Below the pieces are notes generated by a model. That model was not told the DNA's origin. It made no database searches and saw only the letters and a list, made by a program, of their open reading frames with translations. A program made the translations under genes and the position numbers. DNA of 64,000 bases from Mycolicibacterium aubagnense (GTDB lineage Bacteria > Actinomycetota > Actinomycetes > Mycobacteriales > Mycobacteriaceae), in NCBI RefSeq assembly GCF_010730955.1, contig NZ_AP022577.1, positions 744,001-808,000 on the forward strand, given 5' to 3'. Of this stretch, positions 8,033 to 17,298 are shown one piece after another. Each line of letters starts with the position of its first letter. Position 1 is the stretch's first letter.

Positions 8033-10180
8033 ATGACTGATCGCACCGCGTCGCTCGTCGAGCTCGCCCGACGCCACGGTGTGGCCACCGAGTACGTCGA
8101 CTGGAGCGGTGCGGGGCACGCCGTCCCCGCCACGACGCTGGTCGCCGTGCTCGCGGCGTTGGGCGTCTCGGCCGATTCCGAAGACGCCTGCGTGACGGCC
8201 CTGGCCGATCATGAGCGCGCCTACTGGCAGCGCACCCTGTCTCCGACCATCGTCACCCGGTCCGGACAATCGAGGAGCTTCTGGGTCCACGTCACCCACG
8301 GGGCGCCCGTCGGCGGGTGGATCCGGCTGGAGGACGGTTCGGTGCGGGCCGGGCTGCGGCAGTTGGAGAACAACCGGCCGCCGTTCAATCTGGATGGCCG
8401 CCTGGTCGGCGAGGCGACGTTCGAGCTGCCCGACGACCTCCCGCTGGGCTATCACCGGCTGCATGTCCAAGCCGGTACCGCCGCGGATGCCGAAGCAGTG
8501 CTGATCGTCACCCCGGAGACCCTGACGTTGCCCAGCCGCCTGGGCAACGGCCGGGCCTGGGGCCTGGCCACCCAGCTCTACAGCGTGCGTTCGCAAAACT
8601 CCTGGGGCACGGGCGATCTCACTGATCTGACCGACTTGGCCGTATGGTCGGCCGCCTTGCACCGCGCCGATTTCATCCTGGTGAATCCGTTGCACGCCGC
8701 AGGGCCGGTGCCCCCGATGGAGCCGTCCCCGTATCTGCCGACCTCGCGCCAGTTCGCCAACCCGCTGTATCTGCGGGTGCAGGCGATCCCGGAGTACACC
8801 GCCGTCCGCACGCCGGCGACGCTGCGCAAAGCCCGGGCCGACGCACAGTCCCGCGCCGACAATAACGAGTTCATCGATCGGGACGCGGCCTGGAAATCGA
8901 AGCGCACTGCACTAAAGGAGCTGTACCGGGCCAACCGCTCGGCGGGCCGGACCCTGGCCTACGACGGTTACCGACGGCGGACCGGACGAACCCTCGACGA
9001 CTTCGCGACGTGGTGCGTACTGGCCGAGAAACACGGCGCCGACTGGCGTGACTGGCCCTCGGAGTTCCACCACCCCGACCACCCGGCGGTGCGGGCCTTC
9101 GCCGAAAAGCACAGCAGCCGTGTCGATTTCCACCGCTGGCTGCAATGGCAGCTCGATGACCAGCTGACGGCCGCGCAGGCCACCGCGGTCCAGACCGGGA
9201 TGTCCCTGGGCATCGTCCATGATCTGGCGGTCGGCGTGCATCCCGGCGGCGCCGACGCCTGGGCACTGCAGGATGTGCTGGCCACGGGGGTCTCGGCCGG
9301 GGCACCGCCGGACGAGTTCAACCAACTCGGTCAGGACTGGTCGCAGCCGCCGTGGCGTCCGGACCAACTCGTCGAGCGCGCGTATGAACCGTTCCGCGAC
9401 GTGGTCAGGGCGGTGCTCCGGCATGCCGGCGGCGTCCGCATCGACCACATCATCGGCCTGTTCCGGCTGTGGTGGATCCCGGACGGGGTGCTGCCGGTCG
9501 ACGGCACGTATGTCCACTACGACCATGAGGCGATGATCGGCGTCCTCGCACTGGAGGCGCACCGGGCCGGCGCGGTGGTGGTCGGCGAGGATTTGGGCAC
9601 CGTCGAGCCGTGGGTCCGCGATTACCTGCGCGACCGGGGGCTGCTCGGCACCTCGATCCTGTGGTTCGAAGCGGATCGGGACGGCGGCCCGCTGCCCGCG
9701 CCGCGCTGGCGCGAGTACTGCCTCTCGTCGGTCACGACCCATGATCTGCCGCCCACGGCCGGTTACCTGGCCGGCGCACACCTACGGCTGCGCCGCGATC
9801 TCGGTCTGCTGACCCGGCCCTACGAGGAAGAGGCCGCGGCCGACCACGCTGACCAGCAGCGCTGGTTGGCTGTCCTGCGGGCCGCGGGTCTGTTGCCGCC
9901 GAATGCGCCCGACGCCATCGACGCCGAACAGACCGTCCTCGCTCTGTACCGCTACCTCACGCGCACCCCGTCGCGGCTGCTGGCGCTGGCCCTACCCGAC
10001 GCCGTCGGCGACGTCCGCACCCAGAATCAGCCGGGCACCAGCGACGAATATCCGAACTGGCGCGTGCCGCTGGCCGGTCCGGACGGCCGGAAAGTTCTCC
10101 TCGAAGACCTTTTTTCCGACCCACGCGCGGCCGCGTTGGCGCAGGTGATGGGCAACGCGGTGACACCCGGATCGAACTGA
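8033..10180 (+). CDS. malQ: 4-alpha-glucanotransferase (amylomaltase, GH77)
   Basis: A 715-residue GH77 enzyme that transfers glucan segments between alpha-1,4-glucans, acting in cytosolic maltose and glycogen metabolism. The catalytic regions are visible: GVRIDHIIGLFR with the nucleophile aspartate, VVGEDLGTVE with the acid/base glutamate, and TTHDLPP with the third carboxylate. The N-terminal 170 residues are the extra domain of long bacterial MalQ proteins. ATG 8033 (MTDRTA) is chosen; an in-frame ATG nine bases earlier is also possible, and the open frame runs further upstream without good starts. It stands alone, divergent from the sterol desaturase gene. Confidence 0.93.
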   Translation: MTDRTASLVELARRHGVATEYVDWSGAGHAVPATTLVAVLAALGVSADSEDACVTALADHERAYWQRTLSPTIVTRSGQSRSFWVHVTHGAPVGGWIRLEDGSVRAGLRQLENNRPPFNLDGRLVGEATFELPDDLPLGYHRLHVQAGTAADAEAVLIVTPETLTLPSRLGNGRAWGLATQLYSVRSQNSWGTGDLTDLTDLAVWSAALHRADFILVNPLHAAGPVPPMEPSPYLPTSRQFANPLYLRVQAIPEYTAVRTPATLRKARADAQSRADNNEFIDRDAAWKSKRTALKELYRANRSAGRTLAYDGYRRRTGRTLDDFATWCVLAEKHGADWRDWPSEFHHPDHPAVRAFAEKHSSRVDFHRWLQWQLDDQLTAAQATAVQTGMSLGIVHDLAVGVHPGGADAWALQDVLATGVSAGAPPDEFNQLGQDWSQPPWRPDQLVERAYEPFRDVVRAVLRHAGGVRIDHIIGLFRLWWIPDGVLPVDGTYVHYDHEAMIGVLALEAHRAGAVVVGEDLGTVEPWVRDYLRDRGLLGTSILWFEADRDGGPLPAPRWREYCLSSVTTHDLPPTAGYLAGAHLRLRRDLGLLTRPYEEEAAADHADQQRWLAVLRAAGLLPPNAPDAIDAEQTVLALYRYLTRTPSRLLALALPDAVGDVRTQNQPGTSDEYPNWRVPLAGPDGRKVLLEDLFSDPRAAALAQVMGNAVTPGSN

Positions 10181-10236
10181 ATCGAGTTTCTCCACCCACT
10201 CATCTGCGCTATCTTCGCTGTACTCGAGGAGGTCAG

Positions 10237-10695
10237 GTGAACAAGCTGAAGATGCTGACGGCAGGTGCCGTGGCAGCAGGTGCGGTGGCGATGGGTGCCA
10301 CGGCGGTGTTCGGCTCGTCGGTGGCCGCGTCCGATCCCGGTGGCAGCAACTCCATGAATGTGGTGGGTGAGTCGTACGCACGCGCCGTCTCGATCCTCAA
10401 GAGCCAGGGCGTGAAGGCCACCTTCGGCGGCTCGGTCGGCAGCGATGTGCCGCAGGCACAGTGCATCGTCGACCAGGAGAAGATGGGCAGCCACGGTCGC
10501 GTCATCCTCATGCTCAACTGCACCACCAAGGCCGTCGAGGACGCCCAGGCCGCGGCGCCTGCGTCGGGCGGCGGAGGCGCAGCAGCCGGTGCGCCCGGAG
10601 CCCCGCAGGGTCCGCATGTCGGTTCCAACGGTGTGACGACGGTGCAGGCAACGCCTGTCGGCCCGCAGCCGGGCATGTCGGTCCCCGGTATGTAG
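10237..10695 (+). CDS. Small secreted protein with PASTA-like region
   Basis: A 152-residue exported protein beginning at GTG 10237 after GAGGAGGT. A signal peptide covers residues 1-31 (AVFGSSVAAS). The segment from NVVGESYARAVSILKSQG to GRVILMLNCT follows the pattern of a single PASTA unit (V-V-G...A...L...G...V...D), with two cysteines. The C-terminal 50 residues are Gly/Ala/Pro-rich and probably disordered. It may bind cell-wall material, but the PASTA likeness is judged by eye. Confidence 0.65.
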   Translation: MNKLKMLTAGAVAAGAVAMGATAVFGSSVAASDPGGSNSMNVVGESYARAVSILKSQGVKATFGGSVGSDVPQAQCIVDQEKMGSHGRVILMLNCTTKAVEDAQAAAPASGGGGAAAGAPGAPQGPHVGSNGVTTVQATPVGPQPGMSVPGM

Positions 10696-10703
10696 TTCTC
10701 TGA

Positions 10704-10760
10704 CGAAACGGCATTCCAGCAGGTCAGGGCTCGATTTCTGCCCGCCGGAGTGCCGTTTCG
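10704..10760 (+). terminator. Long-stem hairpin after the PASTA-like gene
   Basis: Arms CGAAACGGCATTCC (10704-10717) and its complement at 10747-10760, with one G-T pair, separated by a 29-base loop. It begins nine bases after the stop codon and likely ends that transcript. Confidence 0.5.
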
Positions 10761-10857
10761 GCGATTTTGGGCAAAACCCAGTACCGCCGTTCCCACATAA
10801 AACGCTTACACTGAATCCACTCGCAACGATGCTTGAGGATCCGGAGGTAGCCGTTCC

Positions 10858-11757
10858 ATGCTGCAACCACAGCGATTCACCCATGAGGTAGACCCGGGTC
10901 CGGTGCAGATCCAGGCCCGCAACGTGGCTTTCGAGACCGCGGACAAGCCGATGTCCTGGATTCCCGGCCACCCCGTCGCCTCACACGTGGTGAACCTGTT
11001 GAACATCCTGCTTCCGGCGGGTGAGCGCTGGTTCATCGAGACCTTCAACGAGGCGCTGCCGCTGATCAAGGATCCGAAGCTCGCCGACGACGTCCGCGGC
11101 TTCATCGGCCAGGAGGCCATGCACGCCGAGGCCCACGACACCGTCATGAACGACTACCTGGTGCGCAGCGGCATGGATGTCACGCCGATGCTGGATCAGG
11201 TCGAGTTCGTGTTCGAGGAGATCCTGGCGCCGGCCAAGACGACCGACCCGCGGCGAAAGATGAACAACCTCATCGAGCGGTTGTGGTTCATCGCGGCCGT
11301 CGAGCACTACACGGCAGTGCTCGGTGACTTCGTCCTGAACTGCACCTGGGACCAGTACGACGCCGACCCCGTCATGGTCGACCTGTTCCGCTGGCACGGC
11401 GCCGAGGAAGTCGAGCACCGCTCGGTGGCCCACGAGGTCGCGACGTACTTCCGGAACAGCTACTTCGACCGCATCCGCGCCATGAGCGTGGTGGCGATCC
11501 TGATGTACGTGTTCTTCCAGCGCGGCATGCGGTTCCTGGTCAAGAACGATCCGCAGCTGAAGCTGGGCTGGTGGAAGTCGCAGCGCCTGCGCATGCGCGA
11601 CTCCAAGCTGGGGCTGCTGCCGAACTATCGGAAGCTGCTGCTGACCCAGACGCTGGTGTACTTCAAGCCGAACTACAGCCCGGAATCCATGGGCTCGACC
11701 GCGCAGGCCGTGGCGTATCTGGCCACCTCGCCCGCCGCCCGCGCCGCGCACCTGTGA
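10858..11757 (+). CDS. PF10118-type 'metal-dependent hydrolase', probably a diiron oxidase
   Basis: A 299-residue, mostly helical protein of the family annotated as predicted metal-dependent hydrolase (COG3687). I see a ferritin-like diiron ligand pattern: Glu56 (AGERWF), E86xxH89 (QEAMHAEAH), Glu149 (AVEHYT) and E184xxH187 (EEVEHRS). GGAGG lies ten bases before the ATG. The stop overlaps the GTG of a phthalate-dioxygenase-type reductase, so the two proteins are probably made together and the reductase feeds electrons to this one. A hydrolase would not need such a partner. Family membership is clear; the diiron oxygenase role is inference. Confidence 0.75.
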   Translation: MLQPQRFTHEVDPGPVQIQARNVAFETADKPMSWIPGHPVASHVVNLLNILLPAGERWFIETFNEALPLIKDPKLADDVRGFIGQEAMHAEAHDTVMNDYLVRSGMDVTPMLDQVEFVFEEILAPAKTTDPRRKMNNLIERLWFIAAVEHYTAVLGDFVLNCTWDQYDADPVMVDLFRWHGAEEVEHRSVAHEVATYFRNSYFDRIRAMSVVAILMYVFFQRGMRFLVKNDPQLKLGWWKSQRLRMRDSKLGLLPNYRKLLLTQTLVYFKPNYSPESMGSTAQAVAYLATSPAARAAHL

Positions 11758-12860
11758 AGACGCGCCGCTTCCGGTCACGTCTGGCACCTCCCAGCGTGAT
11801 GGGCCTGCTGCCGCACGACCCGCTGGTCGCTGTGGCCGACGCCGTCGTCAGCAGCACATTCTGGGTGTCCACGCGGTTGCGGAAACCGCCGGTGCCCGCC
11901 GTCGTCGAACGCACCATCCGGCTGAAGCTCGCCGACCGTCAAGTGGTCGCGCACGATCAGGACGTGGTGGCGTTGACGTTCGTCGGCGCCGACGGTGCGG
12001 AGCTGCCCCGCTGGCACCCCGGTTCGCACCTGGACATCCACCTGCCGAGTGGCCTGATCCGTCAGTACTCGCTGTGCGGCGACCCAGATGAGCAGGGTTC
12101 GTACCGAATTGCCGTGCGCCGCATACCCGATGGCGGCGGTGGCTCCATCGAAGCGCACCAGCTCGCCGTCGGTGACGTGATCACCACGAACGGCCCGCGC
12201 AACGCCTTCCCACTGTCGGTGCCCGGCTTCGGGTCACCGACCCGCACGCTCCGGTTCATCGCCGGCGGTATCGGCATCACGCCGATCCTGCCCATGCTGG
12301 CGCGCGCCGAGCAGTTCGGCATCGACTGGTCGATGCTCTACGTCGGCCGCAGCCGCGACAGCTTGCCGTTCCTCGATGAACTGGCGCGGTTCGGTGACCG
12401 GGTACAGATCCGCACCGACGACGTCGACGGCCTGCCGACCGCCGATGACCTCCTGGGCGACTGCCGGCCGGGCACTTCGGTGTACACCTGCGGCCCGGCG
12501 CCGATGCTGGGTGCCATCCGCACCCGGCTCGTCGGGGCCGACGACATCGAGCTGCACTTCGAGCGCTTCGCCGCACCGCCGGTCACCGATGGCCACGAGT
12601 TCAAGGTCGAGGTCGCCTCGACCGGTCAGACCGTCGCCGTCGCGGCCGACGAAACCTTGCTGACGGCCCTGATCAAAGCGGGTGTGCACGCGCCGTATTC
12701 GTGTCAGCAAGGCTTCTGCGGCACGTGCCGGGTGAAGGTGCTGGCCGGTGCGGTCGATCACCGGGACGGATTGCTGACCGAGACCGAACGCGAGGCCGGG
12801 CAGGCGCTGATCTGCGTGTCCCGCGCACGGGGCGACGGACCGCTGACCCTGGACCTGTAG
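11754..12860 (+). CDS. Phthalate dioxygenase reductase-type oxidoreductase (FMN, NAD, 2Fe-2S)
   Basis: A 368-residue electron-transfer protein of the PDR/VanB family. In order: a flavin-binding barrel with RQYSLCG, an NAD-binding domain with GGIGITPILPML and YTCGPAPML, and a C-terminal plant-type 2Fe-2S ferredoxin with CQQGFCGTC plus a later cysteine in ALICVS. It passes electrons from NAD(P)H to an oxygenase. The GTG start at 11754 overlaps the upstream stop by four bases (GTGA), indicating translational coupling to the PF10118 protein, its likely partner. An extra stretch of about 50 residues precedes the flavin domain. Confidence 0.88.
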   Translation: MKTRRFRSRLAPPSVMGLLPHDPLVAVADAVVSSTFWVSTRLRKPPVPAVVERTIRLKLADRQVVAHDQDVVALTFVGADGAELPRWHPGSHLDIHLPSGLIRQYSLCGDPDEQGSYRIAVRRIPDGGGGSIEAHQLAVGDVITTNGPRNAFPLSVPGFGSPTRTLRFIAGGIGITPILPMLARAEQFGIDWSMLYVGRSRDSLPFLDELARFGDRVQIRTDDVDGLPTADDLLGDCRPGTSVYTCGPAPMLGAIRTRLVGADDIELHFERFAAPPVTDGHEFKVEVASTGQTVAVAADETLLTALIKAGVHAPYSCQQGFCGTCRVKVLAGAVDHRDGLLTETEREAGQALICVSRARGDGPLTLDL

Positions 12861-12870
12861 CCCCAGTGTT

Positions 12871-12911
12871 GGCTTGTGTTCGAGAATTTCACCGAATTCC
12901 GAACACAAGCC
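12871..12911 (+). terminator. Perfect 12-base stem-loop between reductase and kinase genes
   Basis: GGCTTGTGTTCG pairs perfectly with CGAACACAAGCC across a 17-base loop that can itself pair through GAATT/AATTC. It starts 11 bases past the reductase stop and ends 40 bases before the kinase start, so it probably separates the two transcripts. Confidence 0.6.
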
Positions 12912-12950
12912 ACCAGTCAACGGCATGAACCAGCGGTTTACGATGCCCCA

Positions 12951-14264
12951 ATGCCAATGGCCGACGGGACCGACTTCGCCGGATACACCATCGTCAGGTG
13001 CCTCGGTTCCGGTGGAATGGGTGAGGTTTACGTCGCGCGGCATCCCCGGCTGCCCCGGCTGGATGCGCTCAAGGTCCTGCGCCCCGAGATGTCGGCCAAC
13101 GAGGAGTTCCGCGAGAGGTTTCTGCGCGAGGCCGATCTGACCGCCGCGCTGTCCCATCCGAACATCGTCGGGGTGTACGACCGTGGCGACTTCGACGGCC
13201 AGTTGTGGATCTCGATGGAGTACGTCGACGGCACAGACGTCAGCCGCCTGCTTCGCAGCAACAACGGCGTATCCGACGATCAAGCGGCCGAGATCATCAG
13301 CGCGGTCGCCGAAGCGCTCGACTACGCTCATCAACACGATCTGCTGCACCGCGACGTCAAGCCGGCCAACATCCTGATCAGCGACACCGATCCGGCGAAC
13401 AAGCGAATCAAGTTGGCCGATTTCGGTATTGCCCGGTGCGCCAACGATTCCGCCGGGCTCACGGCGACCAACATGACCGTCGGAACCGTGTTCTATGCCG
13501 CTCCGGAACAACTGACCGGCAGCAACATCGACGGCCGCGCCGACCAATATGCGCTGGCGGCCACCGCATTCCAGCTCTTCACCGGGGCACCACCCTTCGA
13601 GAACTCGAACGCGGCGGTGATCATCGGCAAGCACCTCAGCACTCCCCCGCCGGCACTCTCGGAGCGCCGGCCCGACCTCGCCGCCCTGGACCCGGTGCTG
13701 GCCAAGGCACTTGCCAAGGATCCCAAGGACCGCTTCGACACGTGCACCGATTTCGCGCGGGCGCTGCAGCACGGACTGGGCATGTCAGGTGCGGATGCCA
13801 CCACCCTGGCCCCGGCGACGCTCCGCCGGACCGAGGTCTTGCAATCCGAGCAGACCTCCCGCTCGCGCCGATCCCTTGTGCTGGCCGTTCTTTTCACCGT
13901 GCTGCTGATCGGCGCACTCGTCTTCGCGGCAACCGAATTCACCCGCGCCAAGGACGAGCGGCAGGTACCGCAACGCCCGGCCACGTCCTCGACTCCTCCG
14001 ATTACCACCACGCCGTCGGCCACGGAAGCGACACCGAGCCCGTCGTCGACGATGGCGCCCGCGCCCTCGCAGCTCCCGGTCGGGCCCGGCCCCACGGAGG
14101 CCACCGTCACCAGCACCGGCACGGTCGACTCCAGCACCCCGACCACCACCACCGAAACGCCCGCGCCAGAACAGGAAACGCCGATCCGTGAGTGCATGGA
14201 CCGCACCGGTATGACGCGGCTGCAGTGCTGGGAAGAGATTCGCCGTAGCGAGCGGAGGCGCTGA
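12951..14264 (+). CDS. Membrane Ser/Thr protein kinase (PknB-type)
   Basis: A 437-residue Hanks-type kinase. The kinase domain (about 10-275) has the glycine loop GSGGMGEVY (19-27), catalytic lysine 41, HRDVKPAN (133-140), DFG (157-159) and the APEQ motif. A single membrane helix lies near residues 308-327, followed by an external Pro/Thr/Ser-rich tail of about 80 residues and a cysteine-containing end (RECMDRTG...LQCWEE). Two starts six bases apart are possible (12951, 12957). The stop overlaps the next start (TGATG), tying it to an LLM oxidoreductase and a SnoaL protein. The external part has no PASTA repeats, so the signal is unknown. Confidence 0.88.
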   Translation: MPMADGTDFAGYTIVRCLGSGGMGEVYVARHPRLPRLDALKVLRPEMSANEEFRERFLREADLTAALSHPNIVGVYDRGDFDGQLWISMEYVDGTDVSRLLRSNNGVSDDQAAEIISAVAEALDYAHQHDLLHRDVKPANILISDTDPANKRIKLADFGIARCANDSAGLTATNMTVGTVFYAAPEQLTGSNIDGRADQYALAATAFQLFTGAPPFENSNAAVIIGKHLSTPPPALSERRPDLAALDPVLAKALAKDPKDRFDTCTDFARALQHGLGMSGADATTLAPATLRRTEVLQSEQTSRSRRSLVLAVLFTVLLIGALVFAATEFTRAKDERQVPQRPATSSTPPITTTPSATEATPSPSSTMAPAPSQLPVGPGPTEATVTSTGTVDSSTPTTTTETPAPEQETPIRECMDRTGMTRLQCWEEIRRSERRR

Positions 14265-15151
14265 TGTCACCTCGGTTTGCCGTGGTCGCACCGGTCGCCG
14301 CGGGCGTCACCGCCGACCCGGTCTGGATGACGCAGTTCGCCCGACACCTGGAGAGCTGCGGCTTCGAATCCATTGTGGCCGTGGAACATACGGTTCTGAT
14401 GACCGAGTACTCGAGCGTGTATCCGTACGACGCCTCGGGCCGGGTGGAAATCCCAGCCGACTGCGCGGTGCCGGATCCGCTGGATCTGCTGGCGTTCCTC
14501 GCCGGCCAGACCGGCACCCTGGGCCTGGCGACCGGGGTGCTGGTGCTGCCGAACCACCATCCCGTGGTCCTGGCCAAGCGCCTTGCCACGCTGAATGTGT
14601 TGTCCGGCGGCAGGATTCGCCTGGCGGTCGGTATGGGTTGGCTGCGCGAGGAGATCGAAGCCTGCGGCGCTCCGTTCGACGCCCGGGGCCGGCGGGCCGA
14701 CGAGCAGATCGATGTCCTGCGGCTGCTGTGGTCGGATCAGCCGGACGGTGCCACCCACTCCGGTGAGTTCTTCGAATTCGCCAACGCCGCTTGCTATCCC
14801 AAACCCGTCTCGCCGATACCGATCCACATCGGCGGGCACAGCCGGGCCGCGGCTCGCCGGGCGGGCCGGCGCGGCGACGGATTGCAGCCCCTCGGCGTCG
14901 CCGGCGAGGAGCTGTCGGGGCTGATCGCCTTGATGCGCGAGTCGGCCGAGCAGGCCGGCCGGGATCCCGATGCCCTGGAACTGTCCCTCGGGCACCTCGT
15001 CACCAAGGTCGACGCCGACCGTGCGGGCCGGCTCGCGGAGCTCGGCGCCGACCGCATCGTACTGGCCATGCCGCCGGTCACCGACATCGATGAGGCCAAG
15101 GACATGTTGTCGGCCTGTGCCGAGCGACTCGGGCTCACGCCGTGCCGTTGA
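14264..15151 (+). CDS. LLM-class F420-dependent oxidoreductase
   Basis: A 295-residue luciferase-like TIM-barrel oxidoreductase. Typical features are the early SIVAVEHTVLM histidine region, GLATGVLVLPNHHPVVLAK, LSGGRIRLAVGMGWL and PIPIHIGGHS, matching the F420-dependent subgroup common in mycobacteria. It overlaps the kinase stop by one base and the following SnoaL start by ten bases, so the three are one translational unit. The substrate is unknown; a SnoaL partner suggests a small hydrophobic or polycyclic compound. Confidence 0.85.
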   Translation: MSPRFAVVAPVAAGVTADPVWMTQFARHLESCGFESIVAVEHTVLMTEYSSVYPYDASGRVEIPADCAVPDPLDLLAFLAGQTGTLGLATGVLVLPNHHPVVLAKRLATLNVLSGGRIRLAVGMGWLREEIEACGAPFDARGRRADEQIDVLRLLWSDQPDGATHSGEFFEFANAACYPKPVSPIPIHIGGHSRAAARRAGRRGDGLQPLGVAGEELSGLIALMRESAEQAGRDPDALELSLGHLVTKVDADRAGRLAELGADRIVLAMPPVTDIDEAKDMLSACAERLGLTPCR

Positions 15152-15600
15152 CCGTCGCCGACCGGCTCGATCTCGCCGACCTGGTGCACCGCTACGCCGC
15201 TGACGTCGATGACCGCCGGTTTGACGATGTCGCCGAACTCTTCACCGGCACAGCGGAACTGGTCTTACCGGATCCGCCCCGGTCGCTGGAGCCGGTACGG
15301 TCCGGGCACGGCCATGACGGGGTGCGCGCGGCGATGGCCGCCCTGTCCGGTGTCGAACGCACCCAGCACGAGATCGTCGGCGAGGTCTATACGGACGCCG
15401 CTGACCACGCCCGGGGCCGCATCACGTGCGTCGCCCACCACTGGACCCGCGCGACCGATTCCACCGACGTCACCGATCTGGTGTGGCACGTGCGGTACGA
15501 CGACGAGTACGTCCGGACCGACAACGGCTGGCGCATCCGGCGCCGCGCGCTGACGCTCAACGCCATCGAGACCCGGCCCGTCCGCCGGCTCCGCGACTAG
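15142..15600 (+). CDS. SnoaL/NTF2-like protein
   Basis: A 152-residue cone-fold protein. The start is GTG 15142, inside the end of the upstream LLM gene. The pattern LADLVHRYAADVDDRRFDDVAELF, the HDGVRAAMAAL helix and the GWRIRRRALTL final strands mark the SnoaL-like family of small isomerases, cyclases, hydroxylases or dehydratases. Last gene of the kinase-LLM-SnoaL operon; it may act on the same compound as the LLM enzyme. Confidence 0.8.
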   Translation: MPLTVADRLDLADLVHRYAADVDDRRFDDVAELFTGTAELVLPDPPRSLEPVRSGHGHDGVRAAMAALSGVERTQHEIVGEVYTDAADHARGRITCVAHHWTRATDSTDVTDLVWHVRYDDEYVRTDNGWRIRRRALTLNAIETRPVRRLRD

Positions 15601-15607
15601 TCGGGAA

Positions 15608-16384
15608 TCAGGCCGGCTGCGCGACGAGCAGCAGGGTGTCGCCGCCGACCTGCACCCCGCCGGCACCGATCACCTCGGCCAGCCGGGCACGCAGCTCCGC
15701 CGCCCGGTCGGCGGGCAACACGAGGTGATTGGAGTAGGTGAACACCAGATCCAGCCACTGCTCGCCGGTGTACTGCTCACCGCGCTCGTAGGTCAGCTGC
15801 CGCACCGCAAATCCAGCCGCCTCCAGGTCGGTCACGACGTCGCCGCTGTCCATGCCCGAACCCGTACCGCCGGTCGGCGTCGCCGTCACCAACGGTGAAG
15901 CGGCGTCGAGGTAGTCGCGGTACACCGCCGCGAAGTCCGCACGTGAGGGCTGGACCGGGAACAGCCGGTTCCAGGCCAGCGCCAACCGCCCGCCCGGGGC
16001 AAGCAAGCGGCGAATCTTCGGCAGGGCCGCCACCGGGTCGACCCAGTGGAACGACTGGGCGAAGAGCACCACGTCGAAGGTGCGGCCGCCGTCGTCCCAG
16101 TCTTCGAACGTGGCCACCTCGACACTGACGCCGTGTTCGGCGGCAACCTCGGCCATCCGTGGATCCGGTTCCAGCGCAACCAGTTCCGCCCCATGGGCAA
16201 TCAACTGGCGGGACGCGATGCCGGTCCCGGCACCAACGTCGAGCACCCGGACCGGGGCCGTACCGACCAGTTCGTCGAGCATGGGCTCCGGATACCGGGG
16301 CCGGTGTTGGTCATATGACCGGGCGGCGCCGCCGAACGAATCAGCGCGGTCGCGTTGCCGGTACAGCTCATCAGACTCAGCCAC
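15608..16384 (-). CDS. SAM-dependent class I methyltransferase
   Basis: A 258-residue Rossmann methyltransferase. Motif I is VLDVGAGTG, with the acidic ribose-binding residue in VALEPDPRM; then DVVLFAQSFHWVD and LLAPGGRLALAWN, the pattern of the Methyltransf_11 group. The start is a GTG at 16384. It is convergent with the SnoaL gene, with seven bases between stops, and divergent from the next gene. Substrate unknown. Confidence 0.85.
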   Translation of the reverse strand: MAESDELYRQRDRADSFGGAARSYDQHRPRYPEPMLDELVGTAPVRVLDVGAGTGIASRQLIAHGAELVALEPDPRMAEVAAEHGVSVEVATFEDWDDGGRTFDVVLFAQSFHWVDPVAALPKIRRLLAPGGRLALAWNRLFPVQPSRADFAAVYRDYLDAASPLVTATPTGGTGSGMDSGDVVTDLEAAGFAVRQLTYERGEQYTGEQWLDLVFTYSNHLVLPADRAAELRARLAEVIGAGGVQVGGDTLLLVAQPA

Positions 16385-16447
16385 GACTCGACGCTACCGG
16401 GCAGCCATGCCGGGCTGCCGACTGGTGCACCGGCGGCAGATCCAGGC

Positions 16448-17254
16448 ATGCTTGAGCCCATGACGCGTCCGCCGCGCCGGTGGGACCCGCTCCGACCGCT
16501 CGACCTGTTCGCCTCGGTGGTGTCGACCGCTGCGGTGCTGCCGATGAGCACCGGGGCCGCCGCGGCGTACCGGACCGCGTTCCTGACGGTACGACCGCTG
16601 GTGATCGGGCGGCGGATCACGGTCCGCCTGAGCACCAGCGACCTGACCCTGACCGTCGCCGAGTTCGATTCCCGGTGGGACGCCGGCATCTTCGCCGTGG
16701 GCCACATCGGCACCGTCAACATCGCCGCGCACAAGGTGAAATGGGCTGGTACCGTGCTGAATTCGGCATCGGCGACGCTGCACAACCTGCGCGTCCGGCC
16801 TTCGGTGCCACCGATGCTGGTCGCCGCACCGGTCGAGTTGTGCGTGGAGATCCCGTCCGACTCGCTCGACGAGCTGATCCGGGCCGCCGAGCCACGGGTC
16901 AGCACCGCGGTCGGCGCGGACGCCGTCGCCCGAATCCGGCTGTCCCGCTTCCGCTCCGGGGTCATCGAGGTCGATCCCCAGCTGCACGGCAACACGCTCT
17001 GGCTCAAGCCTCGCGGCCTGACTGTGGGGTCCACCCGGGTGCCGGTGCCCGGGCTCGCCCCGGCATATCCGGTGCGGCTGCCCGAGCTGCCGTATGGGGC
17101 CACCCTGACCTCGGTGGAACTCGGCCCGGGCGTCGTGCGCGTCGGCGTGACGCTGCCGGAATGGCAGTTCGACCTGCCCCGCGCCGTGTTGGACGAGCTG
17201 ATCAATCAGCTCAGTGTGGTGGGCCGTCCGCTCGACGTGATCTGGCCGGGCTAG
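16448..17254 (+). CDS. Conserved protein, LmeA/DUF2993-like
   Basis: A 268-residue protein of mostly beta character with a hydrophobic N-terminal segment (DLFASVVSTAAVLPM) but no clear cleavage site. The alternating strands, especially LPEWQFDLPRAVLDELINQL near the C-terminus, resemble the lipid-binding DUF2993 family (LmeA of mycobacteria). The resemblance is by eye and not certain. Two starts, ATG 16448 or ATG 16460, are equally plausible. Confidence 0.6.
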   Translation: MLEPMTRPPRRWDPLRPLDLFASVVSTAAVLPMSTGAAAAYRTAFLTVRPLVIGRRITVRLSTSDLTLTVAEFDSRWDAGIFAVGHIGTVNIAAHKVKWAGTVLNSASATLHNLRVRPSVPPMLVAAPVELCVEIPSDSLDELIRAAEPRVSTAVGADAVARIRLSRFRSGVIEVDPQLHGNTLWLKPRGLTVGSTRVPVPGLAPAYPVRLPELPYGATLTSVELGPGVVRVGVTLPEWQFDLPRAVLDELINQLSVVGRPLDVIWPG

Positions 17255-17298
17255 CGGCTGCGCTGAAGTTCTGGCGATCGTTCACTACAGTCACGGTC

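Noticed and set aside
12234..13772. 512-residue frame on the minus strand
   Set aside because: It lies opposite the reductase and kinase genes, has no domain character and shows shadow composition.
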